In this document: one piece after another, positions 11,761 to 23,252 of the stretch | How positions within the stretch are numbered: the stretch's first letter is position 1 | Layout: each line of letters opens with the position of its first letter | Made by a program: the position numbers and the translations under genes | From: Tenrec ecaudatus | Lineage: Eukaryota; Chordata; Mammalia; Afrosoricida; Tenrecidae | Assembly (NCBI RefSeq): GCF_050624435.1 | Contig: NC_134534.1 | Location: 63,573,501-63,637,500, forward strand | Reading direction: 5' to 3' | DNA: 64,000 nucleotides | Notes under the pieces: generated by a model | What the model was told of the DNA's origin: nothing | Database searches by the model: none | What the model saw: only the letters and a program-made list of their open reading frames with translations

Positions 11761-12171
11761 AAGAGAATACTTGCAAGATCGCTGCTGGTAAGTGTGATCA
11801 TCATAAGGTGCCAGATTGCTGAACTGCATCCTACCTAACTTCCATAGTACTTCACTGAACCCAACCATTAAAGACAAAACTCCGTATTTCTTCAAAGTAA
11901 GCCTTAAAAATATCTACCAATTAGGAATAATAAAATGGAAGATTTGTCTATATGTGATCCTATAGAAGAGACGTCAAAATGTCTGTGGAAAAACCCCCTC
12001 ACAAATGAAACCTTCTCAAATGTATGCCATGTAATTGTAATTATAACAGAAATTAATGTAAATGTTTTCATCAGGTTGTCTAGGAATATATTTGACCTAT
12101 AATAGCACATTTTTTGTTTTAATATACCATTAAGTAACACATGACGTATTGGTATTTCTTTCACTCAAGAT
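11761..12171. other. Unassigned intergenic DNA
   Basis: No gene or nameable repeat seen. Confidence 0.4.
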
Positions 12172-12296
12172 GAGTGTTTCTCCACCTTGGCGCTATTGGC
12201 ATTTTAGGGAAGATCTCTCTCTGCTCGGACACTATGTAACATGTTTAGCAGCATCCCTTGCTTCTAACCACTAGATGTCAGTAGCCACCCCCAACT
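12172..12296 (-). mobile_element. MER20 (hAT DNA transposon) fragment
   Basis: 'gtttctccaccttggcgcta' leads into 'acatgtttagcagcatccct' and 'ccactagatgtcagtagcca'. That is the antisense of one half of MER20, an ancient non-autonomous hAT element of placental mammals. The other half, including the second terminal inverted repeat, is absent. The following AfroSINE probably removed or displaced it. Confidence 0.75.
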
Positions 12297-12304
12297 AATG
12301 ACGT

Positions 12305-12505
12305 ACTCTTCATCTCAACTGCCTTTGAGCAATTCTGACTCAAAAGGACCCTACAGAACTGCACCATAAGTTTTTCCTCACCCAGACTCACTGCAATGGA
12401 GTCAGATGTGATAGACATGGAGACCATAGGATGTACAGGGGTGCAAATCCTTACAGAAGCCGATGTGTTTCTCCCATGGAGCAGCTGGTGGGTCTGGACC
12501 ACAGG
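12305..12505 (-). repeat. AfroSINE (minus strand)
   Basis: Reading backwards, the tRNA-like head ('cccatggagcagctggtggg' at 12474, antisense) and the body with 'caattctgactcaaaaggac' at 12330 match the AfroSINE layout seen repeatedly here. AfroSINEs are tRNA-derived and restricted to Afrotheria. Confidence 0.7.
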
Positions 12506-12539
12506 CATCTCAAATTATATCCCCCAATAAAAATTGTCC

Positions 12540-12893
12540 TCTTAAGATCAAAAATACTCTGGACACAATTTTCTAAGGACTAAACCAAGCTGCCTCCGAA
12601 GAAATATAAGCTAGAGTGCTCCTTAGAGGATATAATGGCGAGGCTTCCTCTTGGATACTTTGGGCATGTTGTCGAGAGACCAGCCCTTGGAGAAAGACAT
12701 TGTGCTTCATAAAGCAGAGGGGCAGCGACAAAGAGGAAGGCCCTTGATGTGATGGATTGACACAGTGGCTGCAGCGGTGGCCTCAGGCATAGGAACAATA
12801 GTAAGGATGGCGTAGAACTGGGCAGTGGTTCCTTCTGTTGTGCATGGCATTGCTATGGCTTGGAACTGATTTAATGGCACCCAAAAAGAACAA
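12540..12893 (+). mobile_element. RTE/BovB LINE, 3' end
   Basis: The C-terminal coding end and tail of RTE1/BovB can be followed: 'gagtgctccttagaggatat' (12616), 'actttgggcatgttgtcgag' (12658), 'ccttggagaaagacattgtg' (12687), 'atggattgacacagtggctg' (12750) and the tail 'ggcacccaaaaagaacaa'. RTE copies are usually 5'-truncated like this one. Confidence 0.8.
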
Positions 12894-13395
12894 TGTTTTA
12901 GCCCAGGTTGACTAGAGAAACAAATTCATAGACCTTATATGTGTATAAGAAAGAGCATTATATAAGAGAATTATATGTTGAGAAAGCATCTCAGTCCAGT
13001 TCAGATCAAGTCCATAAGTCTAACATTAGCCCATAAATTTGATACCAGTTCATAAATTCATTTTTAGACTCACACAGCACATGCAATGAAGCTGAATGCA
13101 GGAAGATCACAGTCCAGTGGGTAGAAGATTATGTGGAACCAGTGGTGGTGAAGCATCTCAACGCTGGCACAGGTCTCGACTTGTCTCCTCCTGCACTCTG
13201 AAGGTCTCAACAGCAGGGAAAGAAAGGCAGAAAGAGAGTGTGTCCTGCTTCCAGGGAGGAAGACATGAGTTCCCAGAATCCTCAGAAGAAGGCCATGCCC
13301 ACACAGAGGCCTCATTGGCTATGACCTGATTGACAGACTAGACTCCACCCCTTTGTTTAAGTTGACAATAAATTATGTAACTGCCACACACAACA
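12894..13395 (-). mobile_element. ERVL-type solo LTR, family A (minus strand)
   Basis: The segment opens with 'ggttgactagagaaacaaat' and contains 'gatcaagtccataagtct' and 'ctatgacctgattgacagac'. The copies at 33.7 and 57.8 kb share this order, and the copy at 43.5 kb shows its reverse complement. In LTR orientation the element would start TG near 13395 and end with a '...tttctctagtcaacc' type terminus. This resembles the end of MLT2 (ERVL) LTRs. No internal viral genes are present. An open frame lies within it on each strand but neither looks coding. Confidence 0.6.
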
Positions 13396-13435
13396 AAAGA
13401 GACTCAGATACAAGGAATACCAGTCAATATCCTGT

Positions 13436-13545
13436 CCTAATGGAAAGATGGAAGGAAAGGAGGGTGAGAGGGAAGAAGGAGGGAGGAAGAGATAAAAGAA
13501 GAAAAATAAACTAAAAGAGGGTGGAGGAGGGAAGCCTTCGACATA
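13436..13545. repeat. GA-rich low-complexity tract
   Basis: The + strand is almost pure purine for about 100 bases, with runs such as 'gggaagaaggagggaggaag'. It is low-complexity sequence of no evident function. Confidence 0.7.
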
Positions 13546-13586
13546 GAAGGGTAAGAACTGACTTTGTGAATGATATTGGGCTAGAG

Positions 13587-13760
13587 CAGCGGTTCACTTT
13601 GGGGATTGAACGACCCTTTCACAGGGGTCACCCGATTCATAAAAGTAGCAAAATTACAGTTATGAAGTAGCAATGAAAATAATTTTGTAGTTGGGGGTAT
13701 CAGAACAACATGAGACACTGTATTAAAGGGTCATGGCATGAGGAAGGTTGAGAACCACTG
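13587..13760 (+). mobile_element. SPIN-type non-autonomous hAT element (174 bp)
   Basis: The element starts 'cagcggttc' and ends 'ggttgagaaccactg', the inverted termini of the SPIN hAT family. Inside are 'gaacgaccctttcacagggg', 'tagcaaaattacagttatga' and 'agtagcaatgaaaataattt', all characteristic of SPIN non-autonomous copies. The 5' terminus has lost about 20 bases after 'cagcggttc'. Flanks 'ggctagag' and 'gtctggag' agree at 6 of 8 positions, as expected for an aged 8-bp hAT target duplication. It encodes nothing and would need transposase from an autonomous SPIN. Confidence 0.85.
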
Positions 13761-14634
13761 GTCTGGAGAATATGTCCATTCTTAAAATAGTTGTTCTGAG
13801 CAGCAGAGTGATGAAACAAATGTGGTGATGCTTAAGGAAAGCCCTAGTGATTTGGTTTTTGTTTTAAGCTGCTTATGTTTCTATAAGCATGTCTCATAAT
13901 TATACAGACGCTATTGGACATTTTCCTAAGAAATCTGGGAAAACAGTGGTCAACTTAATGGATTTCTTATTCTACATGAATTTATAGATTAAGAAGATTG
14001 AAGTGTTACTTTGGTCAAGTTTGAAAAAATAATTTGTCAACAAAAATTAATTTCAAAATCATATCATTTATTCTCAGGCAGAAGGTATTCTGCAAGAATA
14101 TTGTCTAATTATTATTTTCTAGCTAAAGACAGGCATATATAAGAAATGGTTACACTTGCTATCAATCAACAAATAAGTGTAGAGTTAGATTCTTTATAAA
14201 GATCAAATGAAATTCTGTATTATGTAAGCCATTTTACCTTAGCATTAAAATTTCCAAAACTTACAAAAAGACAAAAAATGTACATCCATTTTGACTAATC
14301 AATCTTCTTCATGCTTTTCATCATCTTAGCAAACTTTACTAAACACAAGATACTTCTTTTGTACTCCTTTCCATGTAATTACTTTTCATTATATTTGATA
14401 TTGCTTTAAAAATGCCAGCAAGATCTCCAGAATTCAAAAAGCACTGTTAGTGGCTCACAGGGATCAATCACTCTCTTTTGATTTATTTCTAGATAAAGTG
14501 ACACACCATTTACTTTTACAACCTGTGACTTCTCTTCATCTTTATGGATCATGAATCAAGGAGATACAAAGAAATGGGATGACTCATGGGTGGGGGCTCT
14601 ATCTCTTACCTAGGGCCATTTGGATAGTTAAACC
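13761..14634. other. Unique intergenic DNA
   Basis: AT-rich, with no gene and no repeat I can name. Confidence 0.5.
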
Positions 14635-14815
14635 ATCATTATCAGGACATGTTGCTGATTCTAACTCCAAAAGACCTTGTAGGACAGGGTAGAAGACCTC
14701 TGTGAGTTTCCAAGACTGTTAACTCATTATGGAAGTAGAAAGCTCCATCTTTCTCCAAGCACTTGGAGCACTCAGGTGTTAGAACTTAGCTCAACATGTA
14801 ACCGTTATGCCACCA
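14635..14815 (-). repeat. AfroSINE (minus strand)
   Basis: The antisense body is visible as 'ttgtaggacagggtagaaga' (14670), 'gagtttccaagactgttaac' (14703) and 'gaaagctccatctttctcc'. It ends at the degraded tRNA-like head near 14815. Confidence 0.7.
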
Positions 14816-14819
14816 GCTA

Positions 14820-14878
14820 TTTCTACCCTGACCCCAAAAGTCACTTGGAGTAGGAATCCACTGGATGGCAGTTAGTTT
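14820..14878 (+). repeat. AfroSINE tail fragment (+)
   Basis: 'tagtaggaatccactggatg'-like text ('ggagtaggaatccactggat' at 14858) with 'ggcagttagttt' is the sense-strand tail of an AfroSINE. It lies head to head with the previous fragment. Confidence 0.6.
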
Positions 14879-15594
14879 GATTCATTTGATGTGATGCCTT
14901 GAACTGCCTCACTTTGGTGAAGGGTGTGATGTTAGCAGGTATTGATGATTTTACCTTTTGTGGCCAACGGGCCAGACACTCCCACCTTTGATATGAACAA
15001 GTAATTTGCTGAAACATTGGAGTCTATTAACTGATGATATCTATGTGTATTACAATGCACCAGAAATCTATGCATACACTCATATGTATTAATTTACATA
15101 TTTTACTAAAGCAGTATAATAATCACCACAATGAGGCAACCCAAGTAGCAATAAAGCTGCCATGGGTCAAGCTGACTAACAAAAGCCTTATGATTATTTG
15201 CTGGTGATGAGGAATATTTTATTTGTAGTTAATTTTTGGTGAGGGAAGGCAGATAAAATATATCTAAGCCTACCAAAAAAATGCTTTTAAAAGCCAAACA
15301 CTAAAATAAGAAAATAGGTATGGGTGAATTTTATGAATGCTCTTACATGCACAAAGGTGAGCTAACTATGCAAAGAAACACTGTGGAGTACCCTTTTCGT
15401 AAAAATGGAACTTCATCTGTCAAGCAAAAGCTCACCCCATTTCAACTGTTTAGTATGTCATGTCCTGGTTTATTGGGTTTTCTTCAAGAGAAGCACTCAT
15501 TTACTTTGTAGTGTAGCGCAAGCTCAATGCTGCCTTGTCCTGGGAAACATGTTATTAACTGGCAATCCACACAACACCCCTTGTTAAATTGGTC
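14879..15594. other. Unique intergenic DNA
   Basis: No gene or nameable repeat seen. Two overlapping open frames of about 60 codons at 15320-15587 show no recognisable domain. Confidence 0.4.
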
Positions 15595-15690
15595 ATTATT
15601 ATTATCTACACTTTCCAGCTGAAGAAACACACCAGGAGAGGTCACAGAATGAGTGCGGGCCAGGATTAGCGATGAAAAGCACCCAGTTGT
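15595..15690 (+). repeat. Possible MIR SINE fragment
   Basis: 'ttccagctgaagaaacacac', then 'aggagaggtcacagaatgag' and 'ggccaggatta' follow the order of the MIR core and its 3' part. The match is degraded and read by eye. Confidence 0.4.
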
Positions 15691-17214
15691 TCATGCTCTC
15701 CTGGGTCCACCTAGCCTCACTAAATAGGTGAGATGGGTTGCCTGGATAGCCACAAAATACGAGAGCCTGCCCAGGGCTTGTGTAACCAAACTCCTCATAA
15801 AGGCAGTCTGTGTAGTCCTTGCCTCTGTGCTTCATACAAGATACCCTCAATTTGACTTGGTGAGGCTTTCACTCATATTCTTGACCCAGTTCCTGAAGGT
15901 TGCCCTTGCTGTTCCTCACCTCATGTCACCGTCATTACTGCTATGAAACCCTGTGAGTTTACCTGTGGTTTGCTCTACTCTGAACCTTTTTCTAAGGAGA
16001 CAAGGGTAAATAATACTGAGAGGATTTTACAACCGAGGCTGATATTTATGGAGGGGCCAAAATTTGGGCTAATTATTTTTTAAATAACCGGGTTGAATTC
16101 ACCATCCTTGAGTTTCTCTTATCTAAACATGTGAGAAAAATGAATGTAAACATAAAAAAACTGTCTGAAATTCTGGACAACAGCTAGGACACAGGCAATA
16201 GCATATATTGATGAAGGAAGCCATTGTCTAACTAATCCGACTGATAATTGTTTAGAAATCTTTCATTATGGCAAAATTTCAACCTGACCCCCCAAAAAAA
16301 GTAAGACCAAAGGGAAAGAAATAATGGAAGAAATGATGAAAACAAAAACTGGGCTCTGTCTTCACATTTTTTGAATTGTAGCACAGATAGTTTAGTAACA
16401 CCAAAAACATATTATAATTTTAATTAATATAATGCCCAACAATAAATAAAAACATTTGATCAGAGTAAAGATGTAAATCTGTTTCTTGTTGAAATAAACT
16501 AGTGAATATTCTTTTTTCTTTATATAATGAAATATGTCCTAGTTGATTTTACTTTAATTTCAATGCAATGGAAGAATATTTCCTAACTGGGAAAATATCC
16601 ATAAAATATGCCAAAGCTGACCCCCCAAAAAGTTACAATTTAAGTTAACCTATTACCTATAAAAACAATTGACTTGTGATAGTCAAAACCTTCACACTAA
16701 TAAAACCCTGGCCCAGGTGGCTTCCCTGTTGGATTTTCGCAAATATTTTGGATAAAGAGCATTAAGTCTACACACATTCTTTGACAGAATAGGAAGAACA
16801 TGTTCCCTCTTACCTTCCAGGCTTCCAGGATCAGGAGATTCTTCAAGCGATAAAAGGAAATGATAAGGGAGGAACATGACAGACAAATTTCACTCAGAAA
16901 CAGAGTTGCAAAATTTCTCAATAAAATGGTAGCAAATAAAATAATAAAACAGATAATATAGCAACACTAAGTAAGGTTTATTTTAGTTCAGTAAGAAGTT
17001 TGTCAGAGTTACTCTAGGTAAGTACCTATATTCAATTACATATGTGTGAGTACTCACCTGCATGTAATAAAAATGAATATTTTAAGTTTTAAAGATTTCA
17101 TAAAGATACAGAATCACTAACAAAATAAAGCAAATATTAAATTGTACATCATAGAATTTAAGATATATTACTTTTCAAAATATACCAAGGAAAATTTAAA
17201 ACAGCTTATCTGTC
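15691..17214. other. Unique intergenic DNA
   Basis: AT-rich. No gene, RNA gene or clear repeat seen. Short open frames at 15728-15946 and 16692-16921 have no family resemblance. Confidence 0.4.
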
Positions 17215-17629
17215 ATTTGTCATACTGTGGTAGCTTGTGTGTTGTCATGGTGCCAGAAGCTATGTCACTGGTTTTTCCAAATGTCAGCAGGGTCACCCAA
17301 AGTGAACAGGCTTCAGCAGAGCGTCTAGACTAAGAACAGGCTAGAAAAAAGGATTCGGCTACTCACTTCAGAAGAAGAAGCTACTGGAAACCTTATGTAC
17401 ACCATAAAAACATTGTCAGATAGTGACGGCCTGAAAGGAAGGAGAACACTGTCAGCGACGTGCTTGAGGATGAGGCCTTTGGGTCAGGAGATGCTCAAAC
17501 TGTGACTTAGGAGAAGCTGACTTCTCCAGCGAGAGTCTGTTATTGTGATATGAATGGAGTAAAACCTGTGGTAATGGGCCTTTCAAGATCTTCCTTTGTT
17601 GATGAGACTCAACTCAAGGTGAGAAGAAT

Positions 17630-18420
17630 CAGCTACAGAAACTGACTAATAGGTGGAACTTGGAACAAACACAGTATAAATCTAGGAAAATTTGAACATG
17701 TAAAGGTGAGTATTCTAGGTGTAAGTTAGCTGTGCTGGATTTGTACTGGCCATTATGAATCAGAATATAATATGGTTTACTATTCTGGGAATGATAACTA
17801 AGAGGAATGGCATTGCATTCATTGTCAAAAAGGACATTTCAAGATTAATCTGAAGTACAGTGTTGTCTGCAATAGAATTATATCTATCTTCTTTCGAAGA
17901 AACCCAATCAATAAAATTATTACTGAAATTTATGTAATAATCTCCAAAGCTAGTGTGGAAGAAATTGAAGAATTCTACCAATGTCTTCATTTTCAATGGC
18001 CAAACATGTAATCAAGATACATTGATAATTATTAGGTATCAGAATGCAAAAGTTGGAAGCAACGAAGAAGGGGAAGTAGTTGGAAAATATGGTCCTATTG
18101 ATAAAAATGAAACTGGTGATCTAATGATAAAATGTTACAAGACCAAAGACTTCTCGATAGCAAATACCTGTTTTGGGTAACAAAAATGGCAGCTATGTGC
18201 ACAAAATTCTCCAAATGGATTACACAAAAATCAAATTGACTTATCTGTGGGAAGAGACCAAAGAGAAGCTCAATGGCAGCAGTTTAAAACTAGGCCAGGA
18301 GCTGACTGTGGAATAGACCATCAATTACTCCTTTGTAAGCTCATGTCAAAGCTGAAGAAAATGAAACAAGTCAAAAAGAGCTAAAATACAACCTCACGTC
18401 TGTCCCATCTGAATTCAAGA
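17630..18420 (+). pseudogene. RTE/BovB endonuclease domain, inactivated
   Basis: This part encodes the apurinic-type endonuclease that nicks target DNA. Reading frames drift, but blocks survive: 'gtggaacttggaacaaac' start region, 'actggccattatgaatcaga' (17743), 'aggaatggcattgcattcat' (17802), 'gatacattgataattattag' (18015) and 'gcaaaagttggaagcaacga' (18046). In the family the block around 18020-18060 reads ITGDWNAKVG. Here it translates LIIIRYQNAKVG, so the catalytic Asp of GDWN is gone. Near 18227-18250 'caaattgacttatctgtggg' matches the conserved QIDYICGK segment. Confidence 0.75.
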
Positions 18421-18879
18421 GCATCTTAAGAGCAACTTTGTTACACTGACCACTAATGATGGAAGACTTGATGAGCTGTGGGAGAACATCAACATTATTC
18501 ATGAAGAAAGCAAAGGGACAGTGAAAGAAAAGATCAGAGTGGATGTCAGAAGAAACTTTGAAACTTGCTCTTAATTGTAGCTAAGGCAAACAGAAGAAAT
18601 GGTGATGTGAAAGAGCTGAATAGAAAATTTCAAAGGGCAACTCAGGAAAAAAAGTACTGGAAAAATATACTATAATGAGATGAGTAAAAACCTAGAGTTA
18701 AAAAATCCAAAAAGAAAGGACACACTCAATGCCTCTTAAATTAAAATAACTCAAGAAAAAATCCAAGCCTCTGGGGACAGTATTGAATGATTATATAAGC
18801 AAAATATTGATTGATACAGAAAATATCAAATGAAGATGGCAAAAATACAGAGAATCACTGGACTACAAAGGATGAGTTG

Positions 18880-20318
18880 ACATTCTACCATGTCAGGCAG
18901 TAGCATAGGAGCATGAACCAATGGTATTGAAGAAAGAAGTTCAAGCTGTTTTGAAAATATTAGGCAAAATAAGGCTCCAGGAATTGATGGAATATCAATT
19001 CAATTGTTTCAACATGCCTGATGAAGCACTGTAAGCACTTACTTGTCTGTCATGAAATGTGGAGATTCATATTTCTACTTACTCCAAAGATAGGTGACCC
19101 CAAAGAAGGCTCATACTATAGAACAATATCATTGGTATCACATGCAAGTAAAATGTTGTTGAAGATCATCCAAAAACTATTACAACAGTATATTGACAGG
19201 GAACTTTAAGAGGCTCAGGCCAAATTCCGAAGATGTGGAACAAAGGGTATCATTGCTGATGTCAGATGGATCTTGGCTGAAAGCAGAGGAGACCATAAAG
19301 ACATTTGCCTGTGTTTTATTGATTATGTGAAGGCTTGGACAGTGTGGATCACAAGCTCAAGATAGCCTTGAGAAGAATGAGAATTCCAGAACACTTCATT
19401 ATGTTCCTGTATACCTTGTCCAAGGATCAGTAGGCAGTTATATGAACAGAACAAACCATACATGCATGGTTTAAAATCAGAACAGGTGTGGGTCAGGGTG
19501 GTATCCTCTGCCCGTACTTATTCCATCTGTATGCTGAGCAAATAATCAGTGAAACTGAACTAAATGAAGAAGAATGAAGCAACAGAATTGGAGGAAGGCT
19601 TATTAACAATCTGTGATATGCAGATGACACACACACTTGCTTGCTGTAAATGAGGATGATACTTGCCGAATAATATAAAAATTGAAACACAACTTTCAAT
19701 ATGGATCACATTCAATGTAAAAAAAGATCCAAATCATCACATCTGGAACAACAGGTAAAATCATAATATATGGGGGAAAGCTTGAAGTTGTCAAAGATTT
19801 TGTCTTGTTGGATCCATAATTAATGCTCATGTAAGCAGTCAAGAGTTCAAAGGATTCTTTGCATTGCATAAATCTGCTGAATAAAACCTCTTTAGATTAT
19901 TGAAAAGCAAGGATGTTGTTTTGGAGACTAAGATGTGCCTGACACAAAGCATGATATTTTCATTTGCCCAATGTGCATGTGAATGCTAGACATTGAATAG
20001 AGAAGATCGAGGAAAAATTGATGCATGTGAATTGTGGTGCTCGTGTAAAATATTGAAAGTACCATGGACTGCTAAAAGGACAACCTGATCTGTCTTGGAA
20101 GAAGGAAGGCAAGAGCGCTCCGTAGAGGCTAGGATGGTGAGACTTTCTCTTACAGACTTTGGACGTGCTGTCAGGAGAGACCAGTCCCTGGAGAAGGACA
20201 GCATGCCTGGTAATATAGAGGGGTAGCAACAAAGGAGGAAGACCCTGAAGGAGATGAGTTGACACGCTGGCTGCAATAGACTCAAGCATAGGAGCAACTG
20301 TGGGAAGGGCTGAGATGT
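18880..20318 (+). pseudogene. RTE/BovB reverse transcriptase and C-terminus, inactivated
   Basis: The block 'aaggctccaggaattgatgg' (18971) encodes KAPGIDGISI, and 'gcaagtaaaatgttgttgaa' (19144) follows 'gaacaatatcattggtatca', which is RTISLVSHASKMLLKI. 'ggtattcattgctgatgtca' and 'ttgattatgtgaaggcttgg' mark the central palm. The catalytic YADD is intact at 19617-19628 but is directly preceded by TGA (19614-19616). The C-terminal zinc-finger-like part continues to 20318 with 'ggactgctaaaaggacaac'. Stops and frame changes rule out a working enzyme. Confidence 0.8.
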
Positions 20319-20369
20319 TGGAACCGCCAATGAAAGAGTGAATTGGTATAATATCTTCAGAAAGCAGAT

Positions 20370-21262
20370 TGACACTGTTGTGTACATAAAAATATGGCCC
20401 ATCCACTACACTTCTGAATATTGAAGTATGTCCATATAAGGAGCCATCAAATGTGGTCAAGAAATTAGATGGTGCCTGGCGGTTATCGGATAGAAAATCA
20501 TTTGGGTCCTAAAGGTTTGTTTCCAAACAAGCAGCCATTTAAATGAGATGTCAGCTAAGTCCAAATGGAAGAAGCACACCAACATCTATGACCAAGGATT
20601 GTAATTTGTATAATCCAAGGCCTAAATATGGAATAATATCAGACTTTAAATTGGGAGATTCTGGTTTAGAGAAGGCTATGGATGACAGCGGAGCCCAAGA
20701 CACATGTTTGAGATCAACTTAGGAAATAAGCTTCCCATGATTTCCCGCTCGCCATAATCCAGGGATCAGCATTAACTGGTTACCAAATAGAGAGTATTGG
20801 AGAGATTACTATAGGAAATCAAAATGATACACCTGACGTGATTAAAACCTTGTCACTTGATCCCTCCACTGATATACACTGGGCCTGATCTGGTTTTCAA
20901 TATTTTCTCTCTCTGTGTGTGTATTTATATAAATTGAGATTTATCTCTGATGTATTTTGTCATTGTGGATAGCCTTCTAAAGTCTTTGTTAGGGGGTTTT
21001 CTATTCTTTGATAGATGAAACCCAGGACTGATGACTCTATAGAGACAACAAGTAGAATAAGCATTCCTGGGTGGTATGGTGGGGCTGTGTGTGTGTGTGT
21101 GTGTGTGTGTGTGGCGGGGTCAGAGAAAGGGGAGCTGATGTCAAGGAGTTCAAGATGGAAGAAATGTTTGGAAACTGATTGTGGCAGCAATTTTACAAAA
21201 CTGCTTGATGTGATTGAACTATGGGAAGGTATGATATCTCTATTAGTTCCCAATAAAGAAAA
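20370..21262 (+). mobile_element. L1 3' end, divergent subfamily
   Basis: A second copy of the subfamily seen at 1-882. Shared landmarks are 'caaacaagcagccatttaaa' (20527), 'tggaagaagcacaccaacat' (20564), 'ggggagctgatgtcaaggag' (21130) and the end 'gttcccaataaagaaaaata' with AATAAA. It sits directly downstream of the RTE copy. A (TG)n run (about 21086-21111) lies inside its G-rich block. Confidence 0.75.
21086..21112. repeat. (TG)n microsatellite
   Basis: About 13 uninterrupted TG dinucleotides within the L1 3'UTR. Confidence 0.95.
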
Positions 21263-21284
21263 ATAATAAAAATGGGATCAAAAT

Positions 21285-21565
21285 ACCAGATTTTCGCAAG
21301 AACATTTTGTAGTTCCTTGTATATACAAAGAACGACATGCACAAAAGAGTTGACAGAATCACTATTTGTTATATTGAAAAACTCTAAAGCATCCCAATAC
21401 CTATCAATAAGTAGAATGGATAAAATCTTAAAACACTAACACAATAGAATATTGCATGCTATTAAAAATGAGTAATTTATTTCTTCATGCACAAAGATGG
21501 AAAAATCTCACTAATTAAGTATTGAGTAAAAGAAGCTATATAAAATTATATATTTTATGATTATC
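21285..21565 (+). mobile_element. Old L1, ORF2 C-terminal fragment
   Basis: 'caatacctatcaataagtag' with 'aatggataaaatcttaaaac' and 'acaatagaatattgcatgct' follow the conserved ORF2 end (QCPSTDEWIK, then YYSAIKR type). It is highly diverged and truncated. Confidence 0.6.
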
Positions 21566-21629
21566 TTTAAGTATTTCTCCAAAAATGTAAACCTAGTCTT
21601 TTTGTTGAAGTTCAATAATCATTGATATA

Positions 21630-21800
21630 TTGGGAGTTAATCTCCATGAACTCACTGTCATAGAAACCCTATAGGACAAAGTAGTACTGCCCCTGTGACT
21701 TTCTGAAATGTTAACTCTTTATGGGTGTAGAAAGCCTAAAATTTCTCACAAGGAGTGGCTGGCAGTTTCAAACTGCTAACTCATAGTTATAAGGGTATGA
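21630..21800 (-). repeat. AfroSINE (minus strand)
   Basis: Antisense AfroSINE body: 'gaaaccctataggacaaagt' (21662), 'taactctttatgggtgtaga' (21711), 'ggctggcagtttcaaactgc' (21757). Confidence 0.75.
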
Positions 21801-21999
21801 TTAATACGTGAAAGCAATGGAACTGAATGATTAAGGTTATATATGGATCTATAATGTATGATACTTTGATAGAAAAAATGAACAAAAAGAAGACATTACT
21901 TCAAGGACAAAAGAAATACATATACTTTCCTTTTTCATGATTATATGAAACTGACTATAGATTCTAGTAACAAATCCTATCTAGACAGATAAAGAAACT

Positions 22000-22655
22000 G
22001 AATTCCTCACAACTGAATTGACAGAATCAGGATGAACAGAGAAAACATTGAAATTGTCAAGGATTTCATTTCACCCAGATCCAGCATCAATACTCATGGA
22101 AGCAGCAGTCAAGAAACCAAAGGACATATTGCTTTGGCAAATGCACTGCACAAGACCTTTTTAAAGTATTAAAAAGAAAATAGATGTCATTTTGAGGAGT
22201 TTAGGTGTATTTGCCTCAAGCCAGGATGCTTTTAATAGCCTAATATGTGTATGGAAACTGGACAATGAATGCGGATGAGCAAAGAAGTGTTGATACATCT
22301 GTTTTAAGGCATAATAAAGAATATTAAAAGTACCATGGACTTCTAGATGAAGCACATCTCTCTTGGAGGAATGTCAGCCTGGTTGGTTCTTAGAAGCAAG
22401 GAAGAGGGCAAGATTTTGTGTCATGTACTTTAGTCAGGTTGTCAGGAGACTGGGCCACGGAAAAGGACATTGTTTCTGAGTGGGCCGATGGAACAGAGGA
22501 AGAACCTAAGCAGGTGGATTGATATAGTGACTGCCACACTGGGCTGACAGTTCACATTATGATGATGGTGCAGGACCAGGCAATATTTCATTCTGTTGTA
22601 TGTTGACTCACTATGACTCAAACCCAACTCCATGGCCCCAAACAACAAGAAATAG
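22000..22655 (+). mobile_element. RTE/BovB LINE, 3' third
   Basis: It starts in the RT C-terminal region ('aaattgtcaaggatttcatt' at 22050, 'catggaagcagcagtcaaga' at 22095), passes 'agtaccatggacttctagat' and 'aggttgtcaggagactgggc', and reaches the tail 'atgactcaaacccaactcca' plus 'ggccccaaacaacaag'. The 3' end is intact and the 5' end truncated, as is normal for LINEs. Confidence 0.85.
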
Positions 22656-22659
22656 TTCA

Positions 22660-23250
22660 AATTTCTTCAGTCAAATCTCAGCTGTTTCTATTCCTTGCCA
22701 ACATAAAATTTCTTATTAAGTAGCCATTGTGCACAGATTCTGTTATCTTCAGACAAGATAATGATTTTCCAAAAGTATATGTTACCTTTCTTAAACCCAA
22801 GCAACTACTCACAAATCAGTGTCCAAGTCATAAAAATTCACTTAGGCAACATTCCACCACTGTTATAGAAATAAACCCAAAGTAACATTTTTTTCTTTTG
22901 ACAGAACAAATTCAAAATATTCCAATTATCTGTAGAGAAATCTCTATGTTTTATTCCCTTCTTATTTCAGAATACCTTCATGTCAGCTGTTTGCAAAAAA
23001 AAAATCAAAGCATAGAAGTAAATCCCAAATTAGATAGCTCTCAATGCTATGTCCCACCTAATCACTCTGCCATTTGACAAGAAGAATGTATTGTTCCTCA
23101 TTCTAGAACTCTCTAACTGCATTGACAACTGGGAATTTAATTGCAAGTACTCTATAACCAATGATAATTTAAAAATATGAGTTTGCTGAATTTGCTCCCT
23201 ACATACAGTCACAGATATTATTTAGCTTTGTATCCAGGTACCCCTGAAAA
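22660..23250. other. Unique intergenic DNA
   Basis: No gene or nameable repeat seen. Confidence 0.45.
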
Positions 23251-23252
23251 GG

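Larger units (their letters stand above)
17215..20318 (+). mobile_element. Near full-length RTE/BovB LINE (RTE1 of Afrotheria type)
   Basis: This 3.1-kb copy runs from the 5' leader ('tgccagaagctatgtcactg' at 17251, 'ggcttcagcagagcgtctag' at 17309) through the endonuclease and reverse transcriptase to the C-terminal end ('gagaccagtccctggagaag' at 20178, 'gagttgacacgctggctgca' at 20255). It is the afrotherian relative of BovB, the RTE LINE known to have passed horizontally between vertebrates. A single long ORF is expected, but here it is fragmented. The tail with 'aacaacaacaac' expected at the 3' end is not clear, so the extreme 3' end may be missing. Confidence 0.85.

Noticed and set aside
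19960..20460. 166-codon minus-strand open frame
   Set aside because: It lies antisense to the C-terminal RTE coding region and the following L1 end.
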